Shown: positions 8,699 through 17,069 of the stretch, one piece after another
Layout: each line of letters starts with the position of its first letter
How positions within the stretch are numbered: the stretch's first letter is position 1
Assembly (NCBI GenBank): GCA_007280315.1
Contig: QYQC01000086.1
Coordinates: 1-35,696, forward strand
Reading direction: 5' to 3'
DNA from: Betaproteobacteria bacterium
GTDB lineage: Bacteria; Pseudomonadota; Gammaproteobacteria; Burkholderiales; SG8-39
DNA: 35,696 nucleotides
Made by a program: the position numbers and the translations under genes
The notes under the pieces: model-generated
What the model saw: only the letters and a program-made list of their open reading frames with translations
Told to the model about the DNA's origin: nothing
Database searches by the model: none

Positions 8699-10336
8699 TC
8701 ACTCTGCTGCCTGAGCAGCGATATTCGTGAGACGTTCCAGCTGCGGTCTGACACGGGTGATGACATCTTGCCACCGGCCGGTCTCGGCTTGCCGGAACAA
8801 TTGCGCGCTGGGATACCAGGGCAATTTCTCGCCCCGGTCGAGATACCGCCATTCCGCTACCGCCGGAACCAGTACCCAGACAGGTTTGCCCAAAGCGCCG
8901 GCCAGATGAATGACGGCGGTACATACGCTGATCACCAGATCGAGCGCGCAAACCAGCGCTGCCGTTTCGTCGTAGTCATCTATTGCGTCCTGCCAATGCG
9001 GCAGGATGACGCCATGCTCCCGGCGCAACAGATTCAGATCGTCGCCGCAATCGCCATATTGCAGACTCACGAACCGGGCCGGAAGGCGAAGCAGCGGCAG
9101 GAATTCTCCCAGCGCCAGTGAGCGCAGGTGGCGGCGGGTCGCGGCGACGCCGCCGCGCCAGGACAACCCTATCTTGGGTCCGGGTCCAAGTTCGTCCAGT
9201 CTGGCGCGCCAATAGGCGACGCGTTCGGGCGCGGCGCGCAAGTATCCCGCATGCTGCGGAAAATCTTCGCGGCGATTGCGCCACAATCGCGGCAGGCTGC
9301 CCATCGGAATCTGGCAGTCGACGCCGTGCGCGCGGGCGCTCCAGGCGGATTGCTGCCCCGCGGGCGCGCTCGCCTCGATCATTGCTTCGGGGAACGAGCG
9401 CCGGAACAACGCAACCAGCCGTCGGTCGCAGTCGATGATGCAGCGTCCGGCCCGCGCGATTGCCTCCTCGAAACAGGACGCGAACATGATCTGGTCGCCA
9501 AATCCCTGTTCTCCATAAATGAGCAGAGTGTTCGCGCTTTCTGCGCCATCCCAGGGCGGAAAATCAAACGACGGACGCAATGCGAAACTGCTCAGATGTC
9601 GCGCTTCATAGTCGCGCCAGCCACTTTTGAAGTCGCCGCGCTTGAGGTTCATGTAACTGCGTACCAGGCGCGTCTCGTGGTCATCCGGATTGCGCAGAAG
9701 TGCGGCATCGAGCAATGTCAGACCCTGCGCATGGTCGCCGTTCTCCAGCAGGATCCAGCCCAGGTTGCACAACGCGGCCGACCATGCAGGGTCGGGTTCC
9801 AGCGCCTGCCGCAACAATCGCTCCGCTTCGTCGAACTGGCCGAATTCACGCCCGAGGATCAGGCCGAGCAGGTTGCAGGCGTCACGGTCCGGCGGGCGCC
9901 GTTGTGTCAGAGGCCGCAGCAATTCCATCGCCGGCGCATACTCGCCCCGAGCGTAGTGCCAGACTGCGAGCTCGCGCGCGGCGCCGGCATGTCCCGGATT
10001 GGAGCGCAGGAAGTCGAGGTAGGCGTCAGCCGCCTCCGACGACTTGCCCAAAGCGTTCTGCGCGCGCACTTTCGCGGCGCAGGCAGTGAACATATCCGGT
10101 GCGTAGTGCAAGGCCAGATGAAAGTAATCCAGTGCCTGAACCGGGTCACCCTCACCAAGGCGGACGAGGCCCATGCGGCAATTCAGATCTGCGTCGTCTG
10201 GCCGGGCGACCAGCGCCAGTTCCAGCGCTGTGCGCGCTTGCGGCGATCCTCGCTCCGTAGGCGTCCGGGCGGCAGGCGTTTCGTCGCGCACGCGAGCGCT
10301 GTCTCCCGCAAGCCAGCCTTTCAGCTTTTTCCACAC
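8699..10336 (-). CDS. TPR protein with C-terminal GT9/heptosyltransferase-like domain
   Basis: TPR repeats (e.g. LLRQALEPDPAWSAALCNLGWILLENGDHAQGLTLLDAAL), then IGLSWRGGVAATRRHLRSLAL...DLVISVCTAVIHLAGALGKPVWVLVPAVAEWRYL, typical of TPR-GT9-like proteins. Confidence 0.75.
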   Translation of the reverse strand: MWKKLKGWLAGDSARVRDETPAARTPTERGSPQARTALELALVARPDDADLNCRMGLVRLGEGDPVQALDYFHLALHYAPDMFTACAAKVRAQNALGKSSEAADAYLDFLRSNPGHAGAARELAVWHYARGEYAPAMELLRPLTQRRPPDRDACNLLGLILGREFGQFDEAERLLRQALEPDPAWSAALCNLGWILLENGDHAQGLTLLDAALLRNPDDHETRLVRSYMNLKRGDFKSGWRDYEARHLSSFALRPSFDFPPWDGAESANTLLIYGEQGFGDQIMFASCFEEAIARAGRCIIDCDRRLVALFRRSFPEAMIEASAPAGQQSAWSARAHGVDCQIPMGSLPRLWRNRREDFPQHAGYLRAAPERVAYWRARLDELGPGPKIGLSWRGGVAATRRHLRSLALGEFLPLLRLPARFVSLQYGDCGDDLNLLRREHGVILPHWQDAIDDYDETAALVCALDLVISVCTAVIHLAGALGKPVWVLVPAVAEWRYLDRGEKLPWYPSAQLFRQAETGRWQDVITRVRPQLERLTNIAAQAAE

Positions 10337-10363
10337 GTCCCGGTGTCCCGCCAGATGATCGGC

Positions 10364-11071
10364 TCAGCGCTGCGAACCGGCATAGAGCATGGCGTCGCGC
10401 TCGGCCCGCCACTCTTCAGCCATGGGACAATCTGCATACTCGGGAAAGTATGGCCCACCAATCGTGAAGTGCGCGAGCGAAATTTCCGCGCCAGGCGCAT
10501 CGTAGCCCACCAGATGATTCCAGCGCTGCGGCAACTCGCCTATCATGGCGTCGCTCTCCAGCCATTGGAACTGATGCAGTTGCAGGCCGCTCGCGCTATT
10601 GACGTAGTCCGGCGTCAATGATTTGCACCTGGCGTTATTGAACAGCATCACGCTGGACCAGTTCTTTTTCGAGTACGCGGTCTGGGCGGCGCCGAGAAAC
10701 TTCGTCGTTTCCCTCGGCCTGTGATCGTGCTTGACCACCTGTACGGCGTAGCGCTCATCGCGCAGATCCCACAGCCTGGCGACATCGTCGCGCATCAGCA
10801 TGTCGCAATCCATGAACAGGCTCCACCCCGCATAGTCCGACAAATACGGTGTTAGAAAGCGGGAAAAGGAAAAATCCGTCGATTGCAGCGCATGGCGTTC
10901 CCGCGTAAGAACTCGCTTGAGCTGTGACAGCGCCAACGGCGCTATCGCGACCGGCGCGCTGGCGCGCGCCTGGATGCTACGCGCAAGCACGTGATAGGCG
11001 ACTGTTTCGCGCGGATCGAATCCGACAAAAATCCTGATCAATCTATCCTCTGGTGCATCGACAACTATCAT
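10364..11071 (-). CDS. Putative glycosyltransferase (GT8-like fold)
   Basis: Track ORF 10364..11137. Start probably MIVVDAPEDRLIRIFVGFDPRETVAYHVLARSI (ATG 11071). Contains WSLFMDCDMLMRDDVARLWDL, a DxD motif of the GT-A type. Confidence 0.7.
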   Translation of the reverse strand: MIVVDAPEDRLIRIFVGFDPRETVAYHVLARSIQARASAPVAIAPLALSQLKRVLTRERHALQSTDFSFSRFLTPYLSDYAGWSLFMDCDMLMRDDVARLWDLRDERYAVQVVKHDHRPRETTKFLGAAQTAYSKKNWSSVMLFNNARCKSLTPDYVNSASGLQLHQFQWLESDAMIGELPQRWNHLVGYDAPGAEISLAHFTIGGPYFPEYADCPMAEEWRAERDAMLYAGSQR

Positions 11072-11177
11072 TTCTGCCCCTGTCCCCGGTCGAAAATAAT
11101 GCGCGCTGCCCTGTTGCCGGTCGCGGACATAAGTCACGGTGGCTGCTCAATTCGCTCTTCATTCGCGTCGGTCGGAC

Positions 11178-11186
11178 TGGTATAAT
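11178..11186 (+). promoter_or_regulatory. Extended -10 promoter (TGGTATAAT) for the 11227 ORF
   Basis: TGN-TATAAT at 11178-11186 with only a weak -35 (ttcatt) 17 nt upstream. Located about 40 nt before ATG 11227, which is preceded by GGCGGGAG. Confidence 0.55.
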
Positions 11187-11226
11187 TTGCGCCGGGTCCA
11201 TACTTGGCCATCCCGGCGGGAGAATC

Positions 11227-11553
11227 ATGATTTTAGAGTTTTTTTCCACGCGCAAGGTTACGGAATTTGCCAAGAGCCTGGCGCAGGACGTCGCCAAGCG
11301 CTATCCGCCTGCGATCGCCAATAATCCGGCGCAAATGGTGTCGCAAAAGCGCCTGTCCGGCATTCTCGAAGAGGCGTTTACCCGCGCTTCCGAATTCAGC
11401 CGGGAACAGGAGCTGGGCTGGTACAAGAAGGCCAAGCTGGGCAACGAATTCAAGTGGGAGCTCAAGGAAATGGGCTACGACGAAAAATTCATCGATGTCG
11501 CCACCGAAGGTCTGGTGGTCTACGTCACAAAACGCCCGTCTCCAAAAACCTGA
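11227..11553 (+). CDS. Conserved hypothetical small protein (~108 aa)
   Basis: The track ORF begins at 11053, but ATG 11227 has a good RBS (cggcgggagaatcATG) and a promoter upstream. MILEFFSTRKVTEFAKSLAQDVAKRYPPAIANNPAQMVSQKRLSGILEEAF... Confidence 0.7.
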   Translation: MILEFFSTRKVTEFAKSLAQDVAKRYPPAIANNPAQMVSQKRLSGILEEAFTRASEFSREQELGWYKKAKLGNEFKWELKEMGYDEKFIDVATEGLVVYVTKRPSPKT

Positions 11554-11596
11554 GACCTCGCCCAGGCGGCCTGGCGCCAGCTTCGTGTTACCAGGC

Positions 11597-11718
11597 TGTT
11601 GAAAAACGCGTCCCGATCTAACAGCGGTCATACTCTAATCCGCGCGCTCAGAGGGACGCGTTTTTCTGCGGCCTCCGGTTTGGGGGATATAAAAGGGGGC
11701 GAGCCCCCTTTTTCAACA
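11597..11718. repeat. MITE-like element with 10-bp terminal inverted repeats
   Basis: TGTTGAAAAA (11597-11606) and TTTTTCAACA (11709-11718) are exact reverse complements bounding 122 bp. Internal 14-bp inverted repeat GAAAAACGCGTCCC (11601-11614) / GGGACGCGTTTTTC (11653-11666). Confidence 0.5.
11691..11713. terminator. Bidirectional rho-independent terminator between convergent genes
   Basis: AAAAGGGGGC-ga-GCCCCCTTTTT: strong GC stem flanked by A and T runs, between the + ORF ending 11553 and the - ORF ending 11724. Confidence 0.85.
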
Positions 11719-11723
11719 CACCC

Positions 11724-13406
11724 TCAGGGGCAATACCCCGGAATTTTGCTCTCGTCGACGCGGTCGATCTGGTTCGCATCCAGAAACTTCTCTGCGTAGC
11801 GCAGGTATACTTTTTGCCGGATGAATACGTCGAACAGGTCCGGATCGATGTGCCCTCCCTCTTTGAATTTCCCGAGGATCTGCAGCGATTCGGTCAGCGT
11901 CTTGCCTTTCTTGTAGGGCCGGTCCCTGGCGGTGAGCGCTTCGAAAATATCGGCTATGCCCATGACTCGCGCCTGCACCGACATCTGCTCGCGCGTCAGG
12001 CCGCGCGGATAGCCCTTGCCGTCCATGCGCTCGTGATGTCCGCCGGCGTATTCTGGAACGCGCTGAAGGTGCTTGGGCCAGGGCAGCGCCTCGAGCATTT
12101 TGATCGTCGCGACAATATGGTAGTTGATGACCTCGCGCTCCTTCGACGTAAGCGTGCCGCGGGGAATGTTTAGGTTTTCGATTTCATCGTCGGTAAGAAA
12201 ATGTGCGGTATTGCCCGACTGGTCCAGCCACTTGTAGTCGGCGATCTTTCTCACGTTTGCCTGCGCCTCGGGCGGCATGAATTCCCCGCCGATATTGCAT
12301 TTGCGCAGAAACTCGCGGTCCTGGTCGAACTGGCGCAGGCGCGCGCGGTAGGTCTGTTCCAGATTATTGCTGCGTTCGCGCAGCGTCAATTCGTCCAGCC
12401 CCTGCCGCAGCAGCGCGGCACTGTCTTTCAACAGATCGATCTCGGCGTCGCGTTTGAGCACCTCGAAGCGGGTGTCGATCAGGTGAACACGATCGAAGAT
12501 CGACTCCAGCTTGGTTGCCTTGTCCACCACGTGCACCGGGGTCGTAACCTTGCCGCAATCGTGCAGCAGGCCCGCGATCTTCAACTCATAGCGGTCCTTG
12601 TCGCTCATATCGAAATCCATGAGCGGACCCTGCTTGGTCTCGTTCACCGCTTCGGCAAGCAGCATCGTAAGCTCGGGCACACGCTGACAATGTCCGCCGG
12701 TATAAGGGGATTTTTCGTCGATCGCCGAATTGATCATGGCGATGAACGATTCGAACAGCGCCTCCAGCTGGTTTATCAACTGCCGATTGGTGAGCGCAAT
12801 CGCGGCCTGCGAGGCAAGCGATTCCGCCAAGCGCTGGTCCGGATCGGAAAACGCCACGACCTCGCCGCTCACCGAATCCTGGGAGTTGATCAACTGAAGA
12901 ACGCCGATGATCTCGTTCTCGTGATTCTTCATCGGCACGGTGAGAAAGGATTTCGAACGATAGCCGGTCTTTTTGTCGAAGCTGCGCGTGCCGGTGAAGT
13001 CGAAGCCTTCCGCGGTATACGCATCGGCGATATTGACGGTCTGCCCGGTCAGTGCCGCAAACGCAGCCACCATCTGGTTGTTGGGCTGGCCATCCTTGCC
13101 GTACAAGTGAATCGGATAGAACGGTATGGGCGTTCCGGTGGTTCCGCCCATGGCGATATTGAGCGACTGCGTGCGCATGATCTCGAATTTCAGCCGCTTG
13201 GAGCCGTCTTCTTCAGTCAGCAGATACAGCGTGCCGCCGTCGGCGCGGGTGATTGTCTTGGCCGCGAGCAGGATGCTTTCCAGCAGCCGGTTGATGTCCC
13301 GTTCGGCCGACAGCGACGCGCCAATCGCGTTCAGCTGCTCCAGGCGCCGGAACATGTCTTCCACCGTCTGGACCGCCATCGTCTGCCCGCTGTGTTCCGC
13401 CTCCAC
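11724..13406 (-). CDS. GAF domain-HD-GYP domain protein (putative c-di-GMP phosphodiesterase)
   Basis: N-terminal GAF (RDINRLLESILLAAKTITRADGGTLYLL...IGVLQLINSQ). HD motif GLLHDCGKVTTPVHV and GYP motif GGHHERMDGKGYPRGL, separated by a long insertion. Confidence 0.88.
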   Translation of the reverse strand: MEAEHSGQTMAVQTVEDMFRRLEQLNAIGASLSAERDINRLLESILLAAKTITRADGGTLYLLTEEDGSKRLKFEIMRTQSLNIAMGGTTGTPIPFYPIHLYGKDGQPNNQMVAAFAALTGQTVNIADAYTAEGFDFTGTRSFDKKTGYRSKSFLTVPMKNHENEIIGVLQLINSQDSVSGEVVAFSDPDQRLAESLASQAAIALTNRQLINQLEALFESFIAMINSAIDEKSPYTGGHCQRVPELTMLLAEAVNETKQGPLMDFDMSDKDRYELKIAGLLHDCGKVTTPVHVVDKATKLESIFDRVHLIDTRFEVLKRDAEIDLLKDSAALLRQGLDELTLRERSNNLEQTYRARLRQFDQDREFLRKCNIGGEFMPPEAQANVRKIADYKWLDQSGNTAHFLTDDEIENLNIPRGTLTSKEREVINYHIVATIKMLEALPWPKHLQRVPEYAGGHHERMDGKGYPRGLTREQMSVQARVMGIADIFEALTARDRPYKKGKTLTESLQILGKFKEGGHIDPDLFDVFIRQKVYLRYAEKFLDANQIDRVDESKIPGYCP

Positions 13407-13438
13407 TCAGGAATTCCTCATCGCCGCGCGCGCTGCGG

Positions 13439-15814
13439 CTACTTGATGCAAACCGCGCGCACTGTCGGCATGTCGGTAAGTCCCATCAGGACTTTTTCCA
13501 TACCGTCCATTTTCAGCGTGCGCATGCCTTCGTTCAGGCAGCAGGCCAGCATCTCCGCCACGCGCGCGTGCTCCTGGATCAGCTTTTTCAGCGGATCGGT
13601 GCCGACCAGCAGCTCGTGCAGGCCGACCCGGCCCTTGTAGCCGCTTCCGCCGCAGGTGTCGCAGCCGATCTTCTTGTACATGGTGAACTGCCCCTTGTCG
13701 TTGGCGTAGTCCTTGACCCATTCCTTGTACACGTTCTCGTAGCCCTCCTTGGGATTCTGCTTGAATGTCAAGGTATTCGTCAGCTCGCTGCAGTATTCGG
13801 TGAGGAAGGCTTTCATTTCCTCCCCGGCGGGGTTGTACGCCTGTTTGCACTTGGCGCACAGGCGCTTCGCCAGGCGCTGCGCGAGAATGCCGAGCAAGGC
13901 GTCGGAGAAGTTGAACGGATCCATGCCCATGTCGAGCAGACGGATGATCGATTCCGTCGCGCTGTTGGTGTGCAGAGTGGCGAATACCAGGTGACCGGTG
14001 AGCGAAGCCTCGATGCCGGTTCCCACGGTTTCCTTGTCGCGCATCTCGCCCACCATGATGATGTCTGGATCGGCGCGCAGGAACGCCTTCATCACCATGG
14101 CGAAGTCCAGCCCGGCCTTCTTGTTCACCTGTACCTGGCGCAATCCCTTCTGGGTGATTTCGACCGGGTCCTCGGCGGTCCAGATCTTGGTGTCCGGCGT
14201 ATTCAGGTGTTTCAGCACTGAGTGCAGCGTCGTGGTCTTGCCCGATCCGGTCGGCCCGCAGACAAAGAACAGCCCATAGGGCTTGCTCACGACCACCTTC
14301 AGCGTCTCCAGGTTGTGCGGAGTAAGTCCGAGCTTTTCGAGCGGAATCGGCTCGCCCGCGGCAAGAATACGCATGACGATGTCTTCGACACCGCCCTGCG
14401 TCGGTATGGTGGCTACCCGCAGTTCGATGTCCAGCGGTCCGAACTTCTTGAACTTGATCTTGCCGTCCTGCGGCCTGCGCTTCTCTGAAATATCCAGATC
14501 GCACATGATCTTGACCCGGGCAACGATCGCGTTTCGATAGGAAGCAGGTATCTCGATGTAGGGCGCCAGCGATCCGTCCTTGCGAAAGCGGATCTCGGTC
14601 TTGCCCTTGCCCGGATAGGACTCGACATGGATGTCGGAGGCGCCCTGGTTGTATGCGTCGATGACGATTTTGTTCACGAGCTTCACCAACTCGTTATCGG
14701 CCGCCTGCGACAGATCGTCGCCAGCACTCTCGCCGCCCGCGGCGTCGTCCTGATCGTCCAGTCCGGAGAGCATGTCGCCGATATCGCCGGTGTCGAGCAC
14801 TTCGGCGCCGTAGAATATGTTCAGCGTTTCCTTGAACTCGCGCTGGGTGGTCACGCGGTAGATCAGCTTGCTCTTTGGAAACACATTCTGCACGATGCGC
14901 GAACTTTTTACCCGCTCCGGATCGAGGCACAGCACGATCAAGCCGTCCTTGCCGTCGTCAATCGGCACCCACTGATTCTGTTCGACGTACTCCCGTTTCA
15001 GGTTCTTCAGCAGATCCGGCGGCTTGATGCGGTCCGCCTTGTGCGGCTCATAGGGCACACCGAAAAATTTCGAAAGGGCCTGGCCGATGGCGGGCAACTT
15101 GACCTGAAATTCCTCCACCAGCACCTGCTCCACATCCACCGCTTTCTTGCGCGCCGAACGCGCCGCCAGATCGAACTCGGCCGGAGAAATCACCGCGTCG
15201 CTGACCAGGAAATCGTATTTGGTCTTGATAATCTGGGGTTTTTGCCGCTGCCTGAAAGCAATCGCCAGGGTCTGCGCCAGCTGGGTCACGCCCTCTTCCA
15301 TCAGCGCGGTAAACGGTACACCGGCCTTGTTGTTGATAATCTGGATCACGCCGATCAACTCGTCGCCGTCCAGCACCGGCGCGGCCAGCACCTGTTTGGT
15401 GCGATAGCCGGTGCGTTTGTCCACTTCCTGCAGGAATCGCAGGTTGGGATTGATCGCCTTCAGTTCCGATTCGTCGTAGCAGTCCTTGATGTTGATCATC
15501 TTCTTGGAGAAGGCGACATAGCCGCCCATCGAATGCTCGGCGATCGGCAGCTTCAGGTCCTTGAACGAATTCAGCCCGGTCTTGACCTTGGATACGATCG
15601 ACTGCTTGTCTTCGCCGACGATGTAAATGGTGAGGCGGTCGGCGTTGAACAGGCTGCAGATGTCGGACGATACCTCGAGCATGATCTCGTCGATATTGGA
15701 GGTCGCGTGAATCTTGTTGGTGACGTTCTGCAGGTTCTTCGAGAACATCAGCCTGGCGTTGACGTCAGCCGACCCGGTGGCCGCAGCCGGTGGTGTATTC
15801 AGCACTGCACTCAT
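13439..15814 (-). CDS. GAF domain-GspE/PilB-type ATPase
   Basis: N-terminal GAF, MshEN/T2SSE_N-like middle, ATPase with Walker A GPTGSGKTTTLHSVLKHL, Asp box AEDPVEIT, Walker B DPDIIMVGEMRDKET, His box TGHLVFATLHTNSA, and zinc motif CAKC...CDTCGGSGYKGR. Confidence 0.92.
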   Translation of the reverse strand: MSAVLNTPPAAATGSADVNARLMFSKNLQNVTNKIHATSNIDEIMLEVSSDICSLFNADRLTIYIVGEDKQSIVSKVKTGLNSFKDLKLPIAEHSMGGYVAFSKKMINIKDCYDESELKAINPNLRFLQEVDKRTGYRTKQVLAAPVLDGDELIGVIQIINNKAGVPFTALMEEGVTQLAQTLAIAFRQRQKPQIIKTKYDFLVSDAVISPAEFDLAARSARKKAVDVEQVLVEEFQVKLPAIGQALSKFFGVPYEPHKADRIKPPDLLKNLKREYVEQNQWVPIDDGKDGLIVLCLDPERVKSSRIVQNVFPKSKLIYRVTTQREFKETLNIFYGAEVLDTGDIGDMLSGLDDQDDAAGGESAGDDLSQAADNELVKLVNKIVIDAYNQGASDIHVESYPGKGKTEIRFRKDGSLAPYIEIPASYRNAIVARVKIMCDLDISEKRRPQDGKIKFKKFGPLDIELRVATIPTQGGVEDIVMRILAAGEPIPLEKLGLTPHNLETLKVVVSKPYGLFFVCGPTGSGKTTTLHSVLKHLNTPDTKIWTAEDPVEITQKGLRQVQVNKKAGLDFAMVMKAFLRADPDIIMVGEMRDKETVGTGIEASLTGHLVFATLHTNSATESIIRLLDMGMDPFNFSDALLGILAQRLAKRLCAKCKQAYNPAGEEMKAFLTEYCSELTNTLTFKQNPKEGYENVYKEWVKDYANDKGQFTMYKKIGCDTCGGSGYKGRVGLHELLVGTDPLKKLIQEHARVAEMLACCLNEGMRTLKMDGMEKVLMGLTDMPTVRAVCIK

Positions 15815-15841
15815 AGTGACCTCGGCATTAGATCCAGAACC

Positions 15842-15860
15842 GCGCAGCCGGCGGCTGCGC
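15842..15860 (-). promoter_or_regulatory. 5'-UTR hairpin upstream of the GAF-PilB-like gene
   Basis: GCGCAGCC-ggc-GGCTGCGC, perfect 8-bp inverted repeat, 28 nt upstream of ATG 15814; no U-tract follows on the minus strand. Confidence 0.35.
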
Positions 15861-15889
15861 CTACAACGGCATATTTCACACTATACGTC

Positions 15890-15930
15890 AAAAAAAGCCG
15901 GCCGCGCTCCGCACTGCCGCGACCGCCCGG
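15890..15930 (-). terminator. Candidate rho-independent terminator after the cNMP-binding-rhodanese gene
   Basis: On the minus strand an imperfect GC stem (CCGGGCGGTCGCG ... CGCGGCCGG) is followed by TTTTTTT, within the 147-nt gap between ORFs. Confidence 0.45.
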
Positions 15931-15961
15931 TCGTGAAGAACGCCCGACGCGCTTCCCGCAC

Positions 15962-17032
15962 TCACGCCGCTCGATCCCCGCCCCACAACCCGCCTTCAAG
16001 CACGAAAACGTGATAGCCGCGCTGCGCCAGCAGGAAAGCGGCAGCCGAACTGCGCCTGCCGCTCTGGCAGTAGACGATATATTCCTCGCCGATATCCAGT
16101 GCACCGAAGGCGTTGCGGATTTCTGACAAAGGAATATTGCGCGCACATGGCAGGCAGTCGTGCTGGTATTCGGATGGATAGCGCACATCTATCCAGTGCG
16201 CGCCGTTCAAAGTTTTCTGTTTTGCCTGCTCCATGTTGATCGCGTGCAGCAAGGGTTCGCGCAGCAGCATGTTGAAATCCTCCCGCCTCAGCCGCAACAG
16301 GCTGCCCGGCGTCTTCATCGTGACAGTGGCGTTACGCGTCGCATCCGACACCAGCGCCTCCTCGCCGAAAGTGTCGCCGCTCTTCAACTCGGCCAGCGTC
16401 ATATTGACGCCGCCTACCCTGCGCTCCACCTGGCACCTTCCCGACTCCACCAGGTAGTAATAATCGCCCTCCGCGCCTTCGCTGATGATCACGTCGCCGG
16501 ATCCCGCTTCGATGCGCTCGAAGCGCTGCAATAGTTCGCCGATATGCGCCGGTGGCAATTCGGAAAAGGCGCCGAAGCGCAGGCTGTTGATGCCGAGCAG
16601 GCCCGTGGTGACGCCCCAGTTGGCTCCAGGCGTTGACGCTGACGCGGGCGGCTCCATGCCGGGCTGATTCTGCATTGCCACCTGATCCCAGGTAAGCATG
16701 ACATCCAGCAGATCGTCGTCGATGCGCAGTAGCCGCAGGTCGGTCACCGCCTTGGCTGCGCCAAAACCACGCCGCTTGCCCAAAGGATGGCGCGCATCTG
16801 CGGACCCTCCGACGATGACCTCGGAGCTGCCCTCGCCATAGGTGAGGGCCAGCTCGCCGCTCAGCAGGTACACCGACTGACCCGCGATCGAACCCGGGCC
16901 AAACGGCTCAGCAGCGCGGCGCACAGGCTCGATGGAGCACAGCTTGGCGAGTTCCTTCAGCCGGGCGCCGGAAAGCGACGACAGCGGATCGAGCATACCC
17001 AAAGCTTCCACGCTGATTCTTGTGACTGCCAT
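15962..17032 (-). CDS. Cyclic nucleotide-binding domain protein with C-terminal rhodanese domain
   Basis: Likely start MAVTRISVEALGML (ATG 17032-17030). Phosphate-binding-cassette motif FGEEALVSDATRNATV. Rhodanese loop YIVYCQSGRRSSAAAFLLAQRGYHVFVLEGGLWGW-like C-terminus (actual sequence ends GGLWGGDRAA). Confidence 0.88.
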   Translation of the reverse strand: MAVTRISVEALGMLDPLSSLSGARLKELAKLCSIEPVRRAAEPFGPGSIAGQSVYLLSGELALTYGEGSSEVIVGGSADARHPLGKRRGFGAAKAVTDLRLLRIDDDLLDVMLTWDQVAMQNQPGMEPPASASTPGANWGVTTGLLGINSLRFGAFSELPPAHIGELLQRFERIEAGSGDVIISEGAEGDYYYLVESGRCQVERRVGGVNMTLAELKSGDTFGEEALVSDATRNATVTMKTPGSLLRLRREDFNMLLREPLLHAINMEQAKQKTLNGAHWIDVRYPSEYQHDCLPCARNIPLSEIRNAFGALDIGEEYIVYCQSGRRSSAAAFLLAQRGYHVFVLEGGLWGGDRAA

Positions 17033-17069
17033 GCGCGTTTCCGTGGCGATTGACGTATTTATGGTGCCG

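Noticed and set aside
9128-10621. 497-aa plus-strand ORF, and similar long antisense ORFs (12201-13640, 14627-16126, 26142-27569, 22261-23169, 27953-29038)
   Set aside because: Each is antisense to a gene with clear family motifs. None shows domain-like composition or its own RBS/promoter.
13407-14504. 365-aa minus-strand ORF overlapping the GspE/PilB-like gene
   Set aside because: Alternate frame of the ATPase gene. The in-frame product has Walker A/B and Zn motifs, while this one is low-complexity.
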